Source: Arcanobacterium phocae
Lineage (GTDB): Bacteria > Actinomycetota > Actinomycetes > Actinomycetales > Actinomycetaceae
Assembly: GCF_900105865.1 (NCBI RefSeq)
Contig: NZ_LT629804.1
Coordinates: 992,001 to 1,056,000, forward strand
Length of the DNA stretch: 64,000 nt
Direction: 5' to 3'
The position numbers and the translations under genes were made by a program. Below, one piece after another: positions 19,769 to 30,570 of this stretch. The notes below the pieces were generated by a model. That model did not search any database, was not told the origin of the DNA, and was given only the letters and a program-made list of their open reading frames with translations. Each line of letters opens with the position of its first letter. Within the stretch, counting starts at the first letter, position 1.

Positions 19769-20074
19769 TTAGGCGGTACGGCCGTGGCGCTTGGCGGAAA
19801 TAATTCGGTTGCGTTCTTCTTCCGAAAGCCCGCCCCATACGCCGTATGGTTCGTGATTTACTAATGCGTATTCACGGCATTCGTCAATGACTGGGCAGGT
19901 TTGGCAGATTCGCTTGGCGCGTTCGATACGACGACGGCGTGGACCGCCACGTTCTCCTTCGGGGTGGAAGAAGAATTCGGGGTCCATGTTGTTACAGCTA
20001 CCGAGTGCTTGCCAGTCCCAGAAGTCTACGAGAGCTCCAGATACATCCTTGATTCGGGCGACCACTAATGTCAC
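19769..20074 (-). CDS. WhiB-family iron-sulfur transcriptional regulator (WhiB3-like)
   Basis: A 101-residue Wbl protein. Four cysteines that ligate a [4Fe-4S] cluster are visible: SCNNMD, ICQTCP and DEC. They are followed by the GVWGG turn and a basic C-terminus. The FWDWQ start and FFHPEGERGGPRRRRIERA segment resemble WhiB3 more than WhiB1 or WhiB2. The first codon is GTG at 20074; a second GTG three codons later is nearly as likely. It is divergent from guaB. Redox-responsive regulation is known for the family; targets here are unknown. Confidence 0.9.
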   Translation of the reverse strand: MTLVVARIKDVSGALVDFWDWQALGSCNNMDPEFFFHPEGERGGPRRRRIERAKRICQTCPVIDECREYALVNHEPYGVWGGLSEEERNRIISAKRHGRTA

Positions 20075-20278
20075 GTCCTGTTCATTCTTGCAATTTTCAA
20101 CTTTATCTACGTTACCAATGAGGCTGGATGTAAAACAAGGGGTTTTATGCGATTTAGTGCCGGGTATAGTGTGGCGTTGATTGCATTGACATGAGAATAG
20201 AGTGCTGTCATTGAGTGAATCAGTAAATAGTGATGTGTCGCAATGCGGTCGGGGTTTTCGTGCAGTAGGCAGAACGCG

Positions 20279-20284
20279 TAAACT
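20279..20284 (+). promoter_or_regulatory. -10 box of guaB, leaderless
   Basis: TAAACT ends 6 bases before the guaB ATG, leaving no room for a ribosome-binding site. Confidence 0.5.
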
Positions 20285-20287
20285 TAG

Positions 20288-21457
<1,170 letters not shown>

Positions 21458-21468
21458 CTATCGTGAGA

Positions 21469-21508
21469 GTGGGGCGGTTGTCAGTGAATGGCAGCCGCCC
21501 CACTTTTT
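21469..21508 (+). terminator. Terminator of guaB
   Basis: GC-rich stem (arms 21469-21482 and 21490-21503, two G-U pairs) with a 7-base loop, then five T residues. Confidence 0.9.
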
Positions 21509-21646
21509 AGTTGACTAATAAATGATTTTGTCAATACTGTTTGGTGTGATTAAGCCGGGAGTGTATTCTCTAGTTTTGCCTTGAATCAGGGACTATAGTC
21601 TTAAGTGCTGTTTTGTATAACTTAACCTTTAAGAAAGAGGGAAACG

Positions 21647-22210
21647 ATGTCTTTGATTAATACTCAGGCTGCCGAATGGGCTGGTTCCGCATACCACAAT
21701 GGTAGCTTCGTTGAGCTGTCAAGCGAGGACCACAAGGGTCAGTGGGCAATCCTATTCTTCTACCCAGCTGACTTCACTTTTGTGTGCCCAACTGAGCTTG
21801 AAGATATGGCTGAGCACTATGCTCAGTTCCAAGAAATGGGCGTGAAGGTTTACTCCTTCTCGACCGATAAGCACTTCTCGCACAAGGCGTGGCATGAGTC
21901 TTCAGAGCGTATCGGCAAGATTGAGTTCCCAATGGTCGGTGACCCAACCTGCGAAATCGCTGAGGCATTCGATACGCTTCGTCCGGGCCAGGGCGCAGCT
22001 GACCGTTCCACCATCGTTATCGATCCAGATGGTGTCATCCAGTATGTCGAAACTACCTCTGAGGGCGTTGGCCGTAATGCAGAAGAGCTTCTTCGCAAGG
22101 TCAAGGCTGCTCAGTATGTCTACAACCACCCAGGTGAGGTTTGCCCAGCAAAGTGGGAAGAAGGCGAAGAAACGCTAGCTCCATCGTTTGATCTTGCAGG
22201 AAAGCTCTGA
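21647..22210 (+). CDS. ahpC: Alkyl hydroperoxide reductase peroxiredoxin
   Basis: Two-cysteine peroxiredoxin reducing hydrogen peroxide and organic peroxides. The 187-residue protein has the peroxidatic Cys in ADFTFVCPTELED (about residue 47) and the resolving Cys in GEVCPAKWEEG (about residue 166). GAGGG precedes the ATG. The stop overlaps the ahpF ATG (TGATG), coupling it to its reductase. It resembles the AhpF-dependent rather than the AhpD-dependent branch. I saw no clear OxyR site upstream. Confidence 0.97.
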   Translation: MSLINTQAAEWAGSAYHNGSFVELSSEDHKGQWAILFFYPADFTFVCPTELEDMAEHYAQFQEMGVKVYSFSTDKHFSHKAWHESSERIGKIEFPMVGDPTCEIAEAFDTLRPGQGAADRSTIVIDPDGVIQYVETTSEGVGRNAEELLRKVKAAQYVYNHPGEVCPAKWEEGEETLAPSFDLAGKL

Positions 22211-23754
22211 TGTTTCTCGATTCTAATACGATCGCTCAGCTTAACGGGCTGGTAACAAACATCAAGGTCCCGATCCGGTTTGAAGCGTCACTTGATGATT
22301 CAAAGCGCTCGGGGCAGATGCGGGAAATGCTCAATCAGGTTGCCGAGTTATCGCCCTTGATTGAGTTTGTTGAGGTGGCGAACGAGCGCACGCCGTCGTT
22401 CGCTATCGCACGAGTTGATTCGGATGTGTCAGTTCGTATCGCGGGTCTGCCTATGGGCGAGGAGTTCTCAAGCTTTGTGCTTGCTCTAGTCCAGGTTGGC
22501 GGACACCCTGTTCGCGAAGATGAAGACCTGATTCAGTCGATTAAAGAGTTGACTGAACCACACGAGTTCGTAACCTACATGTCGTTAACGTGCCAGAACT
22601 GTCCAGCAGTTGTCCAAGCGCTCAACGCTATGGCGGTTATTAATCCACTGATTAAGCACACGGCTGTTGAAGGCGGTGCTTTCCAGGATGAAATCAACGA
22701 GCGTGGCATCAAGGCCGTTCCGGCAGTGTACATGGATGGCGAGCCTTTTGGTCAAGGCCGGATGAGCTTGGCAGAAATTGTTGCCAAACTTGATTCTAAT
22801 TCTGGTACCAAGCGGGCTGAGAAGCTCAACGCGGTTGATCCGTTCGACATGTTGATCGTCGGTGGCGGACCTGCAGGTGCTTCGGCAGCTGTCTATGCGG
22901 CGCGTAAGGGATTGCGCGTTGGCGTAGCTACGGCAAATGTTGGCGGTCAAGTTTTGGATACCGCGTCAATTGAGAACTTGACTGTTCTCAACAAGATTGG
23001 CGGTACCGAGCTTGGCAGTGAACTCAACCAGTCGATGGCTCATTACGGGGTAGAGATCATGTCTGGTCTCAACGCGGTAGCGTTGCATGACAAAGACGAG
23101 AATTCTTTGTTTGCCGTTGATTTCGACGGCGATGTGACTCTCCGTGCTAAGTCTATTGTGCTAGCAACTGGTGCGCGGTACCGCACTACCGGTGTCCCGG
23201 GCGAAGCTGAATACCGCAATAACGGTGTGAGCTTCTGTCCGCATTGCGACGGTCCGTTATTCAAGGACAAGCCAGTAGCGGTTATTGGCGGTGGAAACTC
23301 TGCTATTGAAGCTGCTATTGATCTTGCCGGGATTTGTACCCATGTAACGGTGATCGAAATGATGCCAGAGCTTAAGGCAGATGAAGTTCTGTTGGATAAG
23401 CTAGCTTCATTGTCTAATACCACGGTTGTTACTTCAGCAGCACTGCAGTCTGTTGAGGGCGACGGGACGGATATGACTGGTGTGACTTACCGTGATTCGG
23501 CTGGGGAAACCCATGCAGTTGAAGCAAACGGTATGTTTGTTCAGATCGGACTGATCCCGAACGCAGAATGGTTGGATGGAACGCTCGATCTTAACCGTGG
23601 CGCAGTAGTCATTGACGGCAAGAATGCCACGTCGATGCCTGGTGTGTATGCTGCGGGAGACGTTACCGATATTCCATACAAGCAAGTCTTGATTGCATTA
23701 GGTGCAGGAGCGAATGCGTCGTTGGGTGCGTTTGATTATCTGATTCGCCATTGA
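22210..23754 (+). CDS. ahpF: Alkyl hydroperoxide reductase flavoprotein subunit
   Basis: NADH-dependent reductase of AhpC. The 514-residue protein has an N-terminal double thioredoxin fold with the redox pair in LTCQNCPAVVQ (about residues 127-133). A thioredoxin-reductase-like body follows: FAD motif IVGGGPAGASAAVYAARKG (about 215-233), catalytic CPHCDG (about 343), NAD motif VIGGGNSAIEAAIDLAG and the C-terminal GVYAAGDVTDIPYKQVLIA. It overlaps ahpC by one base and ends before a strong hairpin. Confidence 0.97.
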   Translation: MFLDSNTIAQLNGLVTNIKVPIRFEASLDDSKRSGQMREMLNQVAELSPLIEFVEVANERTPSFAIARVDSDVSVRIAGLPMGEEFSSFVLALVQVGGHPVREDEDLIQSIKELTEPHEFVTYMSLTCQNCPAVVQALNAMAVINPLIKHTAVEGGAFQDEINERGIKAVPAVYMDGEPFGQGRMSLAEIVAKLDSNSGTKRAEKLNAVDPFDMLIVGGGPAGASAAVYAARKGLRVGVATANVGGQVLDTASIENLTVLNKIGGTELGSELNQSMAHYGVEIMSGLNAVALHDKDENSLFAVDFDGDVTLRAKSIVLATGARYRTTGVPGEAEYRNNGVSFCPHCDGPLFKDKPVAVIGGGNSAIEAAIDLAGICTHVTVIEMMPELKADEVLLDKLASLSNTTVVTSAALQSVEGDGTDMTGVTYRDSAGETHAVEANGMFVQIGLIPNAEWLDGTLDLNRGAVVIDGKNATSMPGVYAAGDVTDIPYKQVLIALGAGANASLGAFDYLIRH

Positions 23755-23786
23755 TATTCAGACTAGATTGCTTCCTATGGCAGGCT

Positions 23787-23823
23787 AGTGAGGCTCGGCT
23801 ACAATGTGTAGCCGAGCCTCACT
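23787..23823. terminator. Bidirectional terminator between ahpF and exonuclease gene
   Basis: A perfect 16-bp stem (arms 23787-23802 and 23808-23823) with an AATGT loop lies between two converging genes. Confidence 0.85.
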
Positions 23824-23848
23824 GCATTCCGTATGAAGCCGTCTCACG

Positions 23849-24535
23849 TTATTTGGTAACTGGCCAGGGAAGTGGGCCAGCGATGTGTTGCCCATGACGG
23901 CTGGCCATGTATTGCTGGAATTCGGTATATGTTTGCTGTTGTAGAGTCATCAGGTGCGCGAGGGAATCCTCGGCTAGTTCCGGGTAGCGGCGTAACATTG
24001 CGCCGAGAACACGTAACGTTGCTAAGACATCAGCTTCAGCGTTGTGGAAGGAATCATCCGCAGCAACACCGTAATGGTTAGCTAAGTTCTCGAGCCGGCG
24101 TTTTCCGCGACGGTAGCGATCGACTGTGCGATCTAGAATGTACGGATCTATTACTGGGCCAACTTCGTGTCCCAATCGCTCTGCCATAGTTGTTAGACCA
24201 TGACGCTCAAGTTCGCATTCCATCAGCGTCAGATCATAAGCAGCATTAAACGCCACAATAGGATGCCCAGCAGTCATATGGTTGCACAGAAGATCCGCTA
24301 CATCATTAAGAACTTTTGCCACCGGTTCACCTTCCCGGCGTGCTTGTTCAGTAGAGATACCATGAACATTTTGAGCCTGCAAAGGAATCTCTACTCCCGG
24401 ATCAGCTAGCCAATAATGCCGAGTGACCCCTGCTGAGTCAACAATGACCACTGAGGCAGTGACTAACCGTTCGGCAGTAGGATCCACACCAGTTGTTTCG
24501 GTATCAAACCCAACCATTGGTTGCGATGTCCACAT
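23849..24535 (-). CDS. DnaQ-like 3'-5' exonuclease
   Basis: DEDD-family exonuclease of the DNA polymerase III epsilon type. Exo I reads VGFDTETTGVDP (about residues 8-19), Exo II VAFNAAYDLTLME, and Exo III has HNAEADVLATLRVL, giving the histidine of the DEDDh subfamily. The protein has 228 residues. ATG 24535 has GGAG six bases upstream; a TTG four codons earlier is less likely. It is divergent from the GuaB-related gene. The size and stand-alone form do not settle a role in replication proofreading versus RNA or repair functions. Confidence 0.88.
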   Translation of the reverse strand: MWTSQPMVGFDTETTGVDPTAERLVTASVVIVDSAGVTRHYWLADPGVEIPLQAQNVHGISTEQARREGEPVAKVLNDVADLLCNHMTAGHPIVAFNAAYDLTLMECELERHGLTTMAERLGHEVGPVIDPYILDRTVDRYRRGKRRLENLANHYGVAADDSFHNAEADVLATLRVLGAMLRRYPELAEDSLAHLMTLQQQTYTEFQQYMASRHGQHIAGPLPWPVTK

Positions 24536-24641
24536 TGTATTCTCCAAATCATATGTTTCAGTTGTTACTGCCCATCATACTGAGTAGGTCCGACATACTT
24601 TTAAGTCAGCTAGTAATCATCTCCATCAGCACGGATGCTGG

Positions 24642-24647
24642 TAGTCT
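24642..24647 (+). promoter_or_regulatory. -10 box of the guaB-related gene, leaderless
   Basis: TAGTCT ends 7 bases before the GTG start at 24655; the same hexamer and spacing precede guaA. Confidence 0.55.
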
Positions 24648-24654
24648 TAGATAC

Positions 24655-25764
24655 GTGGCAGAAATTGAGATTGGCCGCGGAAAACGCGCCCGAGTAGGTT
24701 ATTCATTCGACGATATTTCCATTGTTCCTTCGCGGCGAACTCGCGATGCGAATGATGTATCGGTTTCTTGGCAACTAGATGCCAATCTTTTAGACATCCC
24801 CGTTATGAGTGCTCCAATGGATTCGGTAACGTCTCCTCAAACTGCAATTGCACTTGGAAAACTAGGCGGGGTAGGGGTTCTTGACCTTGAAGGTTTATGG
24901 ACTCGCTATGAAGATCCGCAACCGCATTTCGATGCGATCGCAAATGCTGAACCGAATTACGTTACTAAACTGATGCAACGTATTTATCGCGAGCCAGTTA
25001 AGCCAGAGCTGATCCGCGCACGCCTTGATGAGATCCGCAGTGCCGGCGTCGTCGTCGCGGGAGCACTCTCCCCACAACGTACCCAAGAGCACTGGCGTAC
25101 CGTCGTCGACGCTGGGGTAGATCTGTTCATTATTCGCGGAACCGTGGTTTCCGCAGAACACGTTTCCTCGAATCGGGAACCATTGAACCTGAAACGTTTC
25201 ATCTACGAACTCGACGTTCCAGTGATCGTCGGTGGAGTCGCGTCTTATACCGCAGCTTTGCACCTGATGCGCACCGGAGCAGCCGGAGTTTTGGCCGGGT
25301 TTGGCGGCGGCGCAACCAGCGCGAACGTTCGAACCGCAGGAACGACAGTCCCGATGGCATCAACAGTTGCCGACGTCGCAGCCGCTCGTCGCGAATATAT
25401 GGACGAAACTGGTGGACGCTATGTTCACGTCATCGCCGATGGTCAGGTTTCGCATTCTGGCGACTTGGTGAAAGCCATTGCGTGTGGTGCCGACGGCGTT
25501 ATGCTCGGTACCGCACTTGCTCGCGCGGACGAAGCCCCTGGACAAGGATTCCACTGGGGCGGGGAAGCCTACCATGCTCGGTTACCGCGTGGTGAACGAG
25601 TCCACGTCGGTACCGCCGGCCCACTCGAGAAACTGTTATTCGGTCCGGCTACGGATGCCAAAGGTACCACTAATCTTATTGGTGCACTGCGTCACTCAAT
25701 GGCTATGACTGGATACTCGGATGTTAAAGAATTCCAACGAGTAGAAATCACTGCTCGCGCGTAA
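24655..25764 (+). CDS. guaB3: GuaB3-type IMP dehydrogenase-related protein
   Basis: A 369-residue TIM-barrel protein of the IMPDH/GMPR superfamily. The GTG at 24655 gives the start VAEIEIGRGKRARVGYSFDDISIVPSRRTRD, characteristic of the actinobacterial GuaB3 family. MSAPMDSVTSP, GGVGVLDLEG and the second-half phosphate site DGQVSHSGDLVKAIACGADGVMLG are visible. It differs clearly from the true guaB at 20291, lacking the standard GPGSICTTR catalytic loop; the equivalent region reads GFGGGATSANVRTAG. The physiological role of GuaB3 proteins is unsettled. The long in-frame extension upstream to 24493 has no start signal. Confidence 0.88.
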   Translation: MAEIEIGRGKRARVGYSFDDISIVPSRRTRDANDVSVSWQLDANLLDIPVMSAPMDSVTSPQTAIALGKLGGVGVLDLEGLWTRYEDPQPHFDAIANAEPNYVTKLMQRIYREPVKPELIRARLDEIRSAGVVVAGALSPQRTQEHWRTVVDAGVDLFIIRGTVVSAEHVSSNREPLNLKRFIYELDVPVIVGGVASYTAALHLMRTGAAGVLAGFGGGATSANVRTAGTTVPMASTVADVAAARREYMDETGGRYVHVIADGQVSHSGDLVKAIACGADGVMLGTALARADEAPGQGFHWGGEAYHARLPRGERVHVGTAGPLEKLLFGPATDAKGTTNLIGALRHSMAMTGYSDVKEFQRVEITARA

Positions 25765-25862
25765 GAAAACCAACGGTGGACGAATGCCCTACATAGGGCA
25801 ATAGTTCCCGCGTTAAAATGTCAAATGTCGCGCCAACAAGGGCGCTAAACAAGGAGGTTGAC

Positions 25863-27251
25863 ATGACCGAATACCGCATCGAACACGACACAATGGGTGA
25901 AGTGCGAGTGCCGGTTGATGCTTTGTACCGTGCGCAGACACAGCGTGCAGTTGAGAACTTCCCAATTTCGGGTAAGACTCTCACACCAGCACACGTACAT
26001 GCATTAGCAGAAATTAAGCGTGCCGCAGCTCTAGCTAACCTGGAGCTTGGCACACTCGACGAACAGCGTTCTGCCGCTATCGTTGCTGCAGCTGACGAAG
26101 TCATTGCAGGAAAGCATGATGATCAGTACCCAATTGACGTGTTCCAGACCGGTTCGGGTACGTCGTCGAACATGAACACCAATGAAGTGTTGTCTACTAT
26201 CGCAACGAAGGCTTCGGGTATCGAAGTTCATCCAAACGATCACGTCAACTGCTCGCAGTCTTCTAACGACGTATTCCCATCGTCAATCCACATTGCTGCA
26301 GTTCAGGCAATCAATACCCACCTGTTGCCAAAGCTCGATGTACTTGCTACCTCGCTGGAAGGCAAGGCAGTAGAGTTCAAGAAGATCGTGAAGTCGGGAC
26401 GCACCCACTTGATGGATGCCACCCCAATCACCTTGGGCCAAGAATTCTCCGGCTACGCTGCACAAGTTCGTCTTGGCATCGAACGCGTCAAGGACGCCTT
26501 GCCGCGTCTAGCCGAGCTTCCACTTGGTGGTACCGCTGTTGGTACTGGTATCAATACGCCTGCTGGTTTCTCGGCCCGCGTGATTGAGCTTATTGCCGAG
26601 CACACCGGTCAGCCATTCGTTGAGGCAGCTAACCACTTCGAAGCACAGGCTGCACAGGATTCTCTCGTAGAGACGTCCGGTGCATTGCGTACCATCGCAG
26701 TTTCCTTCGTTAAGATTGCCAACGATCTGCGCTGGATGAGCTCTGGTCCGCGTACTGGTCTGGGCGAAATCCACCTCCCAGATCTCCAACCAGGCTCGTC
26801 AATCATGCCAGGTAAGGTTAACCCAGTTGTTCCAGAAGCAACAGTCCAGGTAGCTGCCCAGGTTATTGGTAACGATGCAACCATTGCATTTGCTGGTGCA
26901 CAAGGCAACTTCGATCTGCTCGTGATGCTTCCAGTTATGGCTCAGAACTTGCTCGAGTCCATCGAAATTTTGGGCAACGTCGCAGAAACTTTGGCTAAGC
27001 GTACGGTTGACGGCATCATTGCCAACGAAGACCGTTGCTTGCAACTAGCTGAGTCTTCGCCGTCGATTGTGACCCCGTTGAACCGTCACATTGGGTACGA
27101 GCACGCTGCAAAGATTGCAAAGCATTCGGTAAAGAACAACATGACAATCAAGGAAGCTGTTCTTGACCTCGGCTTCGTTGAGCGTGGTGAAATTGATGAA
27201 GAGACACTTAATAAGGCTCTCGACGTCACCACAATGGTGGGCGAATTCTAA
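25863..27251 (+). CDS. fumC: Class II fumarate hydratase
   Basis: Hydrates fumarate to malate, following succinate dehydrogenase in the TCA cycle. The 462-residue protein shows [48 protein letters not shown] and the fumarase/aspartase signature [18 protein letters not shown] at 25851-25857 fixes the ATG at 25863 over one 15 codons upstream. It is closed by a strong terminator and appears monocistronic. Confidence 0.97.
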   Translation: MTEYRIEHDTMGEVRVPVDALYRAQTQRAVENFPISGKTLTPAHVHALAEIKRAAALANLELGTLDEQRSAAIVAAADEVIAGKHDDQYPIDVFQTGSGTSSNMNTNEVLSTIATKASGIEVHPNDHVNCSQSSNDVFPSSIHIAAVQAINTHLLPKLDVLATSLEGKAVEFKKIVKSGRTHLMDATPITLGQEFSGYAAQVRLGIERVKDALPRLAELPLGGTAVGTGINTPAGFSARVIELIAEHTGQPFVEAANHFEAQAAQDSLVETSGALRTIAVSFVKIANDLRWMSSGPRTGLGEIHLPDLQPGSSIMPGKVNPVVPEATVQVAAQVIGNDATIAFAGAQGNFDLLVMLPVMAQNLLESIEILGNVAETLAKRTVDGIIANEDRCLQLAESSPSIVTPLNRHIGYEHAAKIAKHSVKNNMTIKEAVLDLGFVERGEIDEETLNKALDVTTMVGEF

Positions 27252-27273
27252 GACTAGAATTTCGCAAGCTAAA

Positions 27274-27311
27274 ACTGGGGTGCTCCAAGTATGGAGTGCC
27301 CCAGTTTTTTG
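27274..27311 (+). terminator. Terminator of fumC
   Basis: A 14-bp stem with two G-U pairs (arms 27274-27287 and 27292-27305), loop AGTA, followed by a T-tract. Confidence 0.9.
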
Positions 27312-27524
27312 CATATATTGCAGAATTAGTCAGAAAAATAAGTAAATATTACACGATTTTGCAGGTTTGAGTTCATTGCCGTGAAAATCGAACTACAAGA
27401 TTTGTTTAATGAAATAATGACAGCTGTAGGAACGCATAATTGTTGTTTTACAAGAGATATGCGTTGATACTTGCACATCAATGGCGATGTGTGAAGCACT
27501 ATTAAACGCAAGGGAGCGTGACAT

Positions 27525-30491
27525 ATGAAACACCGTTCGTCGTGGAGTTCTGCCTGTGCACTACTTACAGCAGCGTTTGTTTCTGCCGGTACTCTGACTC
27601 CGGCATTCGGTGAAGAACGAGTGGCGTATGACTATACGCCACTAAACCAAACTCAAATGAAAGCGGTAACAACCGATTCAGTGGCTACTAATGAAGGTAG
27701 TAACGGGCCGATAAATCTCGTCCTGGATAATAATAAAGACACTTATTGGCATACAGCATACGGTAACGGAAGAGTAGACCCATTGCCGCATTCTTTTGTC
27801 ATAGATCTCGGACAAGATGTTCTGAATCTTGGCCAGGTGACGCTGACTCCACGCCAGTCCTCAAATGGCTCAGGGCGGGTAGGTAAATATAGTATTGAAA
27901 CATCTGTTGATCCTAGGTGTAGTGCTGAGGCGACTGTTGCGAGCGCTGAGTTCCAGGAGGCTACGAGTGGTCAGCAGGAAGCTGGTCAGGCATATGATCC
28001 GGCAAACCTTGTTAATCTGGTTGTCAATTTTGATCCGCGTCCGGCCCGGTGTGTTCGAGTAATTTACAATTCGTCATGGGGCGGGAATAGTCAACCGGAA
28101 AACGTTGCTACGTTGGCTGAATTCAATGCTGCGACGGCTGTAAAGAGTTCCGAACAGCCGGCACCTGAACCACCTACTCCTACGCCGGAAGATAAACCTG
28201 AAAAGCCTGGAATTGTCACAGTCGATTCATATGATACGCAGACGTGGCGTAACCCTTCAGACACCCCAGCGTGGCCATTCCTAGATAAAGACGGGCAATT
28301 CCGCTATTTACATGCGGCTGCATTGTATGGAGAAAAGCAGGCGCGCCACTGGCAGTTTTTTACTGGGCCGAATATGGATCGTATGAACGCTGATAGTGAA
28401 CTTAACTCTGCTGGAACCAATGCAGATACTACGCTTTTGTGTAACACCAGCCCAACTGGTCGAGAATCGTCATTTGCGCCTTCGCGCAATCATTATTCTC
28501 AACGAAACTTTTGCGATTTGATTAATGTATGGGTTGATCCGGATACTGGTGATTGGTACGGCTTAATCCATAACGAGTTCACTCCGCAGCCTTTTGCCGA
28601 TGGCCTCCATTTTGATTCGATTGACTATGCGGTCTCTCATGATCAGGGAAAGCATTGGGCAATACCGGGTCATGCTATAACCTCTCCATATAGTACTGTT
28701 CGTGGAGATGACCAAGCTTTCCCGGAGCAAACGTACTATTACGGTGACGGCGATCCGCGTTTGTATGTAGATTACAGCTCTGGCTACTTCTATGTTTTTT
28801 ATGGTTCGCGTGTTGTCAATAAGCGAGGGTCTTGGGTGACATTCCATGAGCATGTTGCGCGCGCCCCGATTTCTGGGAAGATGAAGACTGGTACATGGCA
28901 AAAATGGTACAACGGCACGTGGAAGGAGCCTGGAGTAGGTGGTAAAGAATCGAACATGGTTCCCGTTTCTGATGGAAACCCGAACGGTTACACTCCAGTA
29001 GAAAAAGAATATAATCCAAATAACCGGGGCACTGCGCAACAGCAAGTCGCCACGGGACTTATGCCGGATACTTCTCCGTTGTTTGTTATGGACGTTACCT
29101 ACAACGCCTATTTAGGTCTATACATTGCCCAACCTCAGCATAAAGACCAATCTGGAAGAGCTTCGCAAGAGTACTATGCGACAGACAATCTTGCTACCCA
29201 GAAATGGGTGAAGATAGGTGACACTGGTAAAGCTTATTACAGTGCTTCTTGGTATCGCTGGTTCCTTGATTCGGCAAATAAAACGAATAGTTCTATAGTC
29301 GGAAAGAACTTCCGTGCATACTGTTCATTCGGATGTAAAGATAATCGGGTTGCGGACCTGATCAACCTGTCTGTCGAAGTGGAAAAACCATATAAGCCGA
29401 TCGACACCTCTAAGGTTTACACTATTGCCAATGGCAGTGGCCAAATGCTCAAGGTATCGTCAGATAACGCGTCTTTAACTACCGGATCTAAAGCAGAAGA
29501 GAACAATGGTACTTGGGTGTTTAAGGATCTCGACGACGGATCGTACATGATTCTTTCCGCATCTGGGAAGGCAATTGGAGTGGACTCGTCCAGCAATGAT
29601 GGGCGGGCGTGGGATGCGCCAATAAAACTGAGTACCGCTGACCCTAAAGATGTTGGACAGCAGTGGTTTGCTATCCCGTTAGTTGATCAAATTAGTGGTG
29701 AAAAAACTGCGACATTACGGCTTGTTAATCGTTACAGCGGTTTGACGCTGGCGATGGGAGATAGCTCGGTAGCAACGGCTCCGCAACGCTCATGGGACCA
29801 AGATACAGGTGGCGTTACCCGTTACATGAAAGTTAACGATCAAGCCTTGACTTTAAGCGAATTTATTAAGGAAGAGCCGGAGCCTGCGCCTCAGCCGGAG
29901 CCGGAGCCTGCGCCTCAGCCGGAGCCTGAGCCTGCGCCTCAGCCGGAGCCTGCTCCTCAGCCGGAGCCGGAGCCTGCTCCTCAGCCGGAGCCTGAGCCTG
30001 CGCCTCAGCCGGAGCCGGAGCCTGCTCCTCAGCCGGAGCCGGAGCCTGCTCCTCAGTTAACGCTGGATAATGTGAATGTAAAGCAAGGAGAGAAGCTGAC
30101 ACTAAGAATAGAGGGCCTAAAGGCTGATGAAATTGTTAATATCGCAGTTCATTCTGATCTGATGCAATTAGGTACTCTCAAGGCTGAGAAAGATGGTACT
30201 GCTACATTTACATGGAGTGTTCCGAAAAACTTTAAGCCGGGTACACATCATTTCGAAGTTAAGCGTGCAGAAGACGTAGAATCTCTCTCGATAGCGTTTA
30301 TAGTCCGAGACCGTGGTACTTTGATCCCTACCGTGCCTCAGCCAATTGCTCAGCGCCAAGAGGAAAAGACAGCTGATGGCCGGAACGGCTTAGCACATAC
30401 TGGCATTTCGATTGCTGGACTGCTAGCTGTCAGTGTCGGCCTAACAGGCGCAGGGATAGCGATAGGACGCAAGAAAGAATCATACGCCTGA
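27525..30491 (+). CDS. LAxTG-anchored multidomain surface protein, sialidase-like propeller
   Basis: A 988-residue secreted protein, probably a glycan-active surface enzyme or adhesin. Order: signal peptide (about 1-30); F5/8-type C (CBM32/discoidin-like) domain (about 50-195); central region (about 228-620) with an Asp-box SHDQGKHW at residue ~369 and DPRLYVDYSSGYFYVFYGS, suggesting a beta-propeller hydrolase; ricin-type lectin-like domain (about 632-770); PEPAPQ repeat tract (783-845); Ig-like domain; and a sorting signal LAHTG (about 956) with hydrophobic helix and basic tail. AGGGAG precedes the ATG. I cannot assign a substrate or confirm catalytic residues; sialidase is one option, another glycosidase or a non-catalytic lectin are others. 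Confidence 0.75.
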   Translation: MKHRSSWSSACALLTAAFVSAGTLTPAFGEERVAYDYTPLNQTQMKAVTTDSVATNEGSNGPINLVLDNNKDTYWHTAYGNGRVDPLPHSFVIDLGQDVLNLGQVTLTPRQSSNGSGRVGKYSIETSVDPRCSAEATVASAEFQEATSGQQEAGQAYDPANLVNLVVNFDPRPARCVRVIYNSSWGGNSQPENVATLAEFNAATAVKSSEQPAPEPPTPTPEDKPEKPGIVTVDSYDTQTWRNPSDTPAWPFLDKDGQFRYLHAAALYGEKQARHWQFFTGPNMDRMNADSELNSAGTNADTTLLCNTSPTGRESSFAPSRNHYSQRNFCDLINVWVDPDTGDWYGLIHNEFTPQPFADGLHFDSIDYAVSHDQGKHWAIPGHAITSPYSTVRGDDQAFPEQTYYYGDGDPRLYVDYSSGYFYVFYGSRVVNKRGSWVTFHEHVARAPISGKMKTGTWQKWYNGTWKEPGVGGKESNMVPVSDGNPNGYTPVEKEYNPNNRGTAQQQVATGLMPDTSPLFVMDVTYNAYLGLYIAQPQHKDQSGRASQEYYATDNLATQKWVKIGDTGKAYYSASWYRWFLDSANKTNSSIVGKNFRAYCSFGCKDNRVADLINLSVEVEKPYKPIDTSKVYTIANGSGQMLKVSSDNASLTTGSKAEENNGTWVFKDLDDGSYMILSASGKAIGVDSSSNDGRAWDAPIKLSTADPKDVGQQWFAIPLVDQISGEKTATLRLVNRYSGLTLAMGDSSVATAPQRSWDQDTGGVTRYMKVNDQALTLSEFIKEEPEPAPQPEPEPAPQPEPEPAPQPEPAPQPEPEPAPQPEPEPAPQPEPEPAPQPEPEPAPQLTLDNVNVKQGEKLTLRIEGLKADEIVNIAVHSDLMQLGTLKAEKDGTATFTWSVPKNFKPGTHHFEVKRAEDVESLSIAFIVRDRGTLIPTVPQPIAQRQEEKTADGRNGLAHTGISIAGLLAVSVGLTGAGIAIGRKKESYA
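29872..30056 (+). repeat. Pro/Glu/Ala/Gln coding repeat tract
   Basis: Imperfect tandem 24-base and shorter units, built from GAGCCGGAGCCTGCGCCTCA-type segments, encode repeated PEPAPQPE. It is a flexible wall-spanning spacer, and its length is prone to slipped-strand variation. Confidence 0.9.
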
Positions 30492-30517
30492 TTAGAATGG
30501 AGCTCGTTAAATAAGCT

Positions 30518-30549
30518 GTGGGGGTCACGTTTGTGAACGTGACCCCCAC
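30518..30549. terminator. Bidirectional terminator between converging surface-protein genes
   Basis: A perfect 14-bp stem (arms 30518-30531 and 30536-30549), loop TGTG, with a T-tract on the plus strand. The same hairpin recurs at 32997-33028. Confidence 0.85.
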
Positions 30550-30570
30550 GGATCTTTTTGTGTTTTGTGG

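Noticed and set aside
25785..25800. TGCCCT/AGGGCA hairpin after the guaB3-type gene
   Set aside because: Only 6 bp with no T-tract; too weak to list as a terminator.
29866..30102. Open frame on the minus strand with AEEQAPAP-type repeats
   Set aside because: It is the antisense of the PEPAPQ coding tract; repeats without stops arise from the repeat DNA and there is no start signal.
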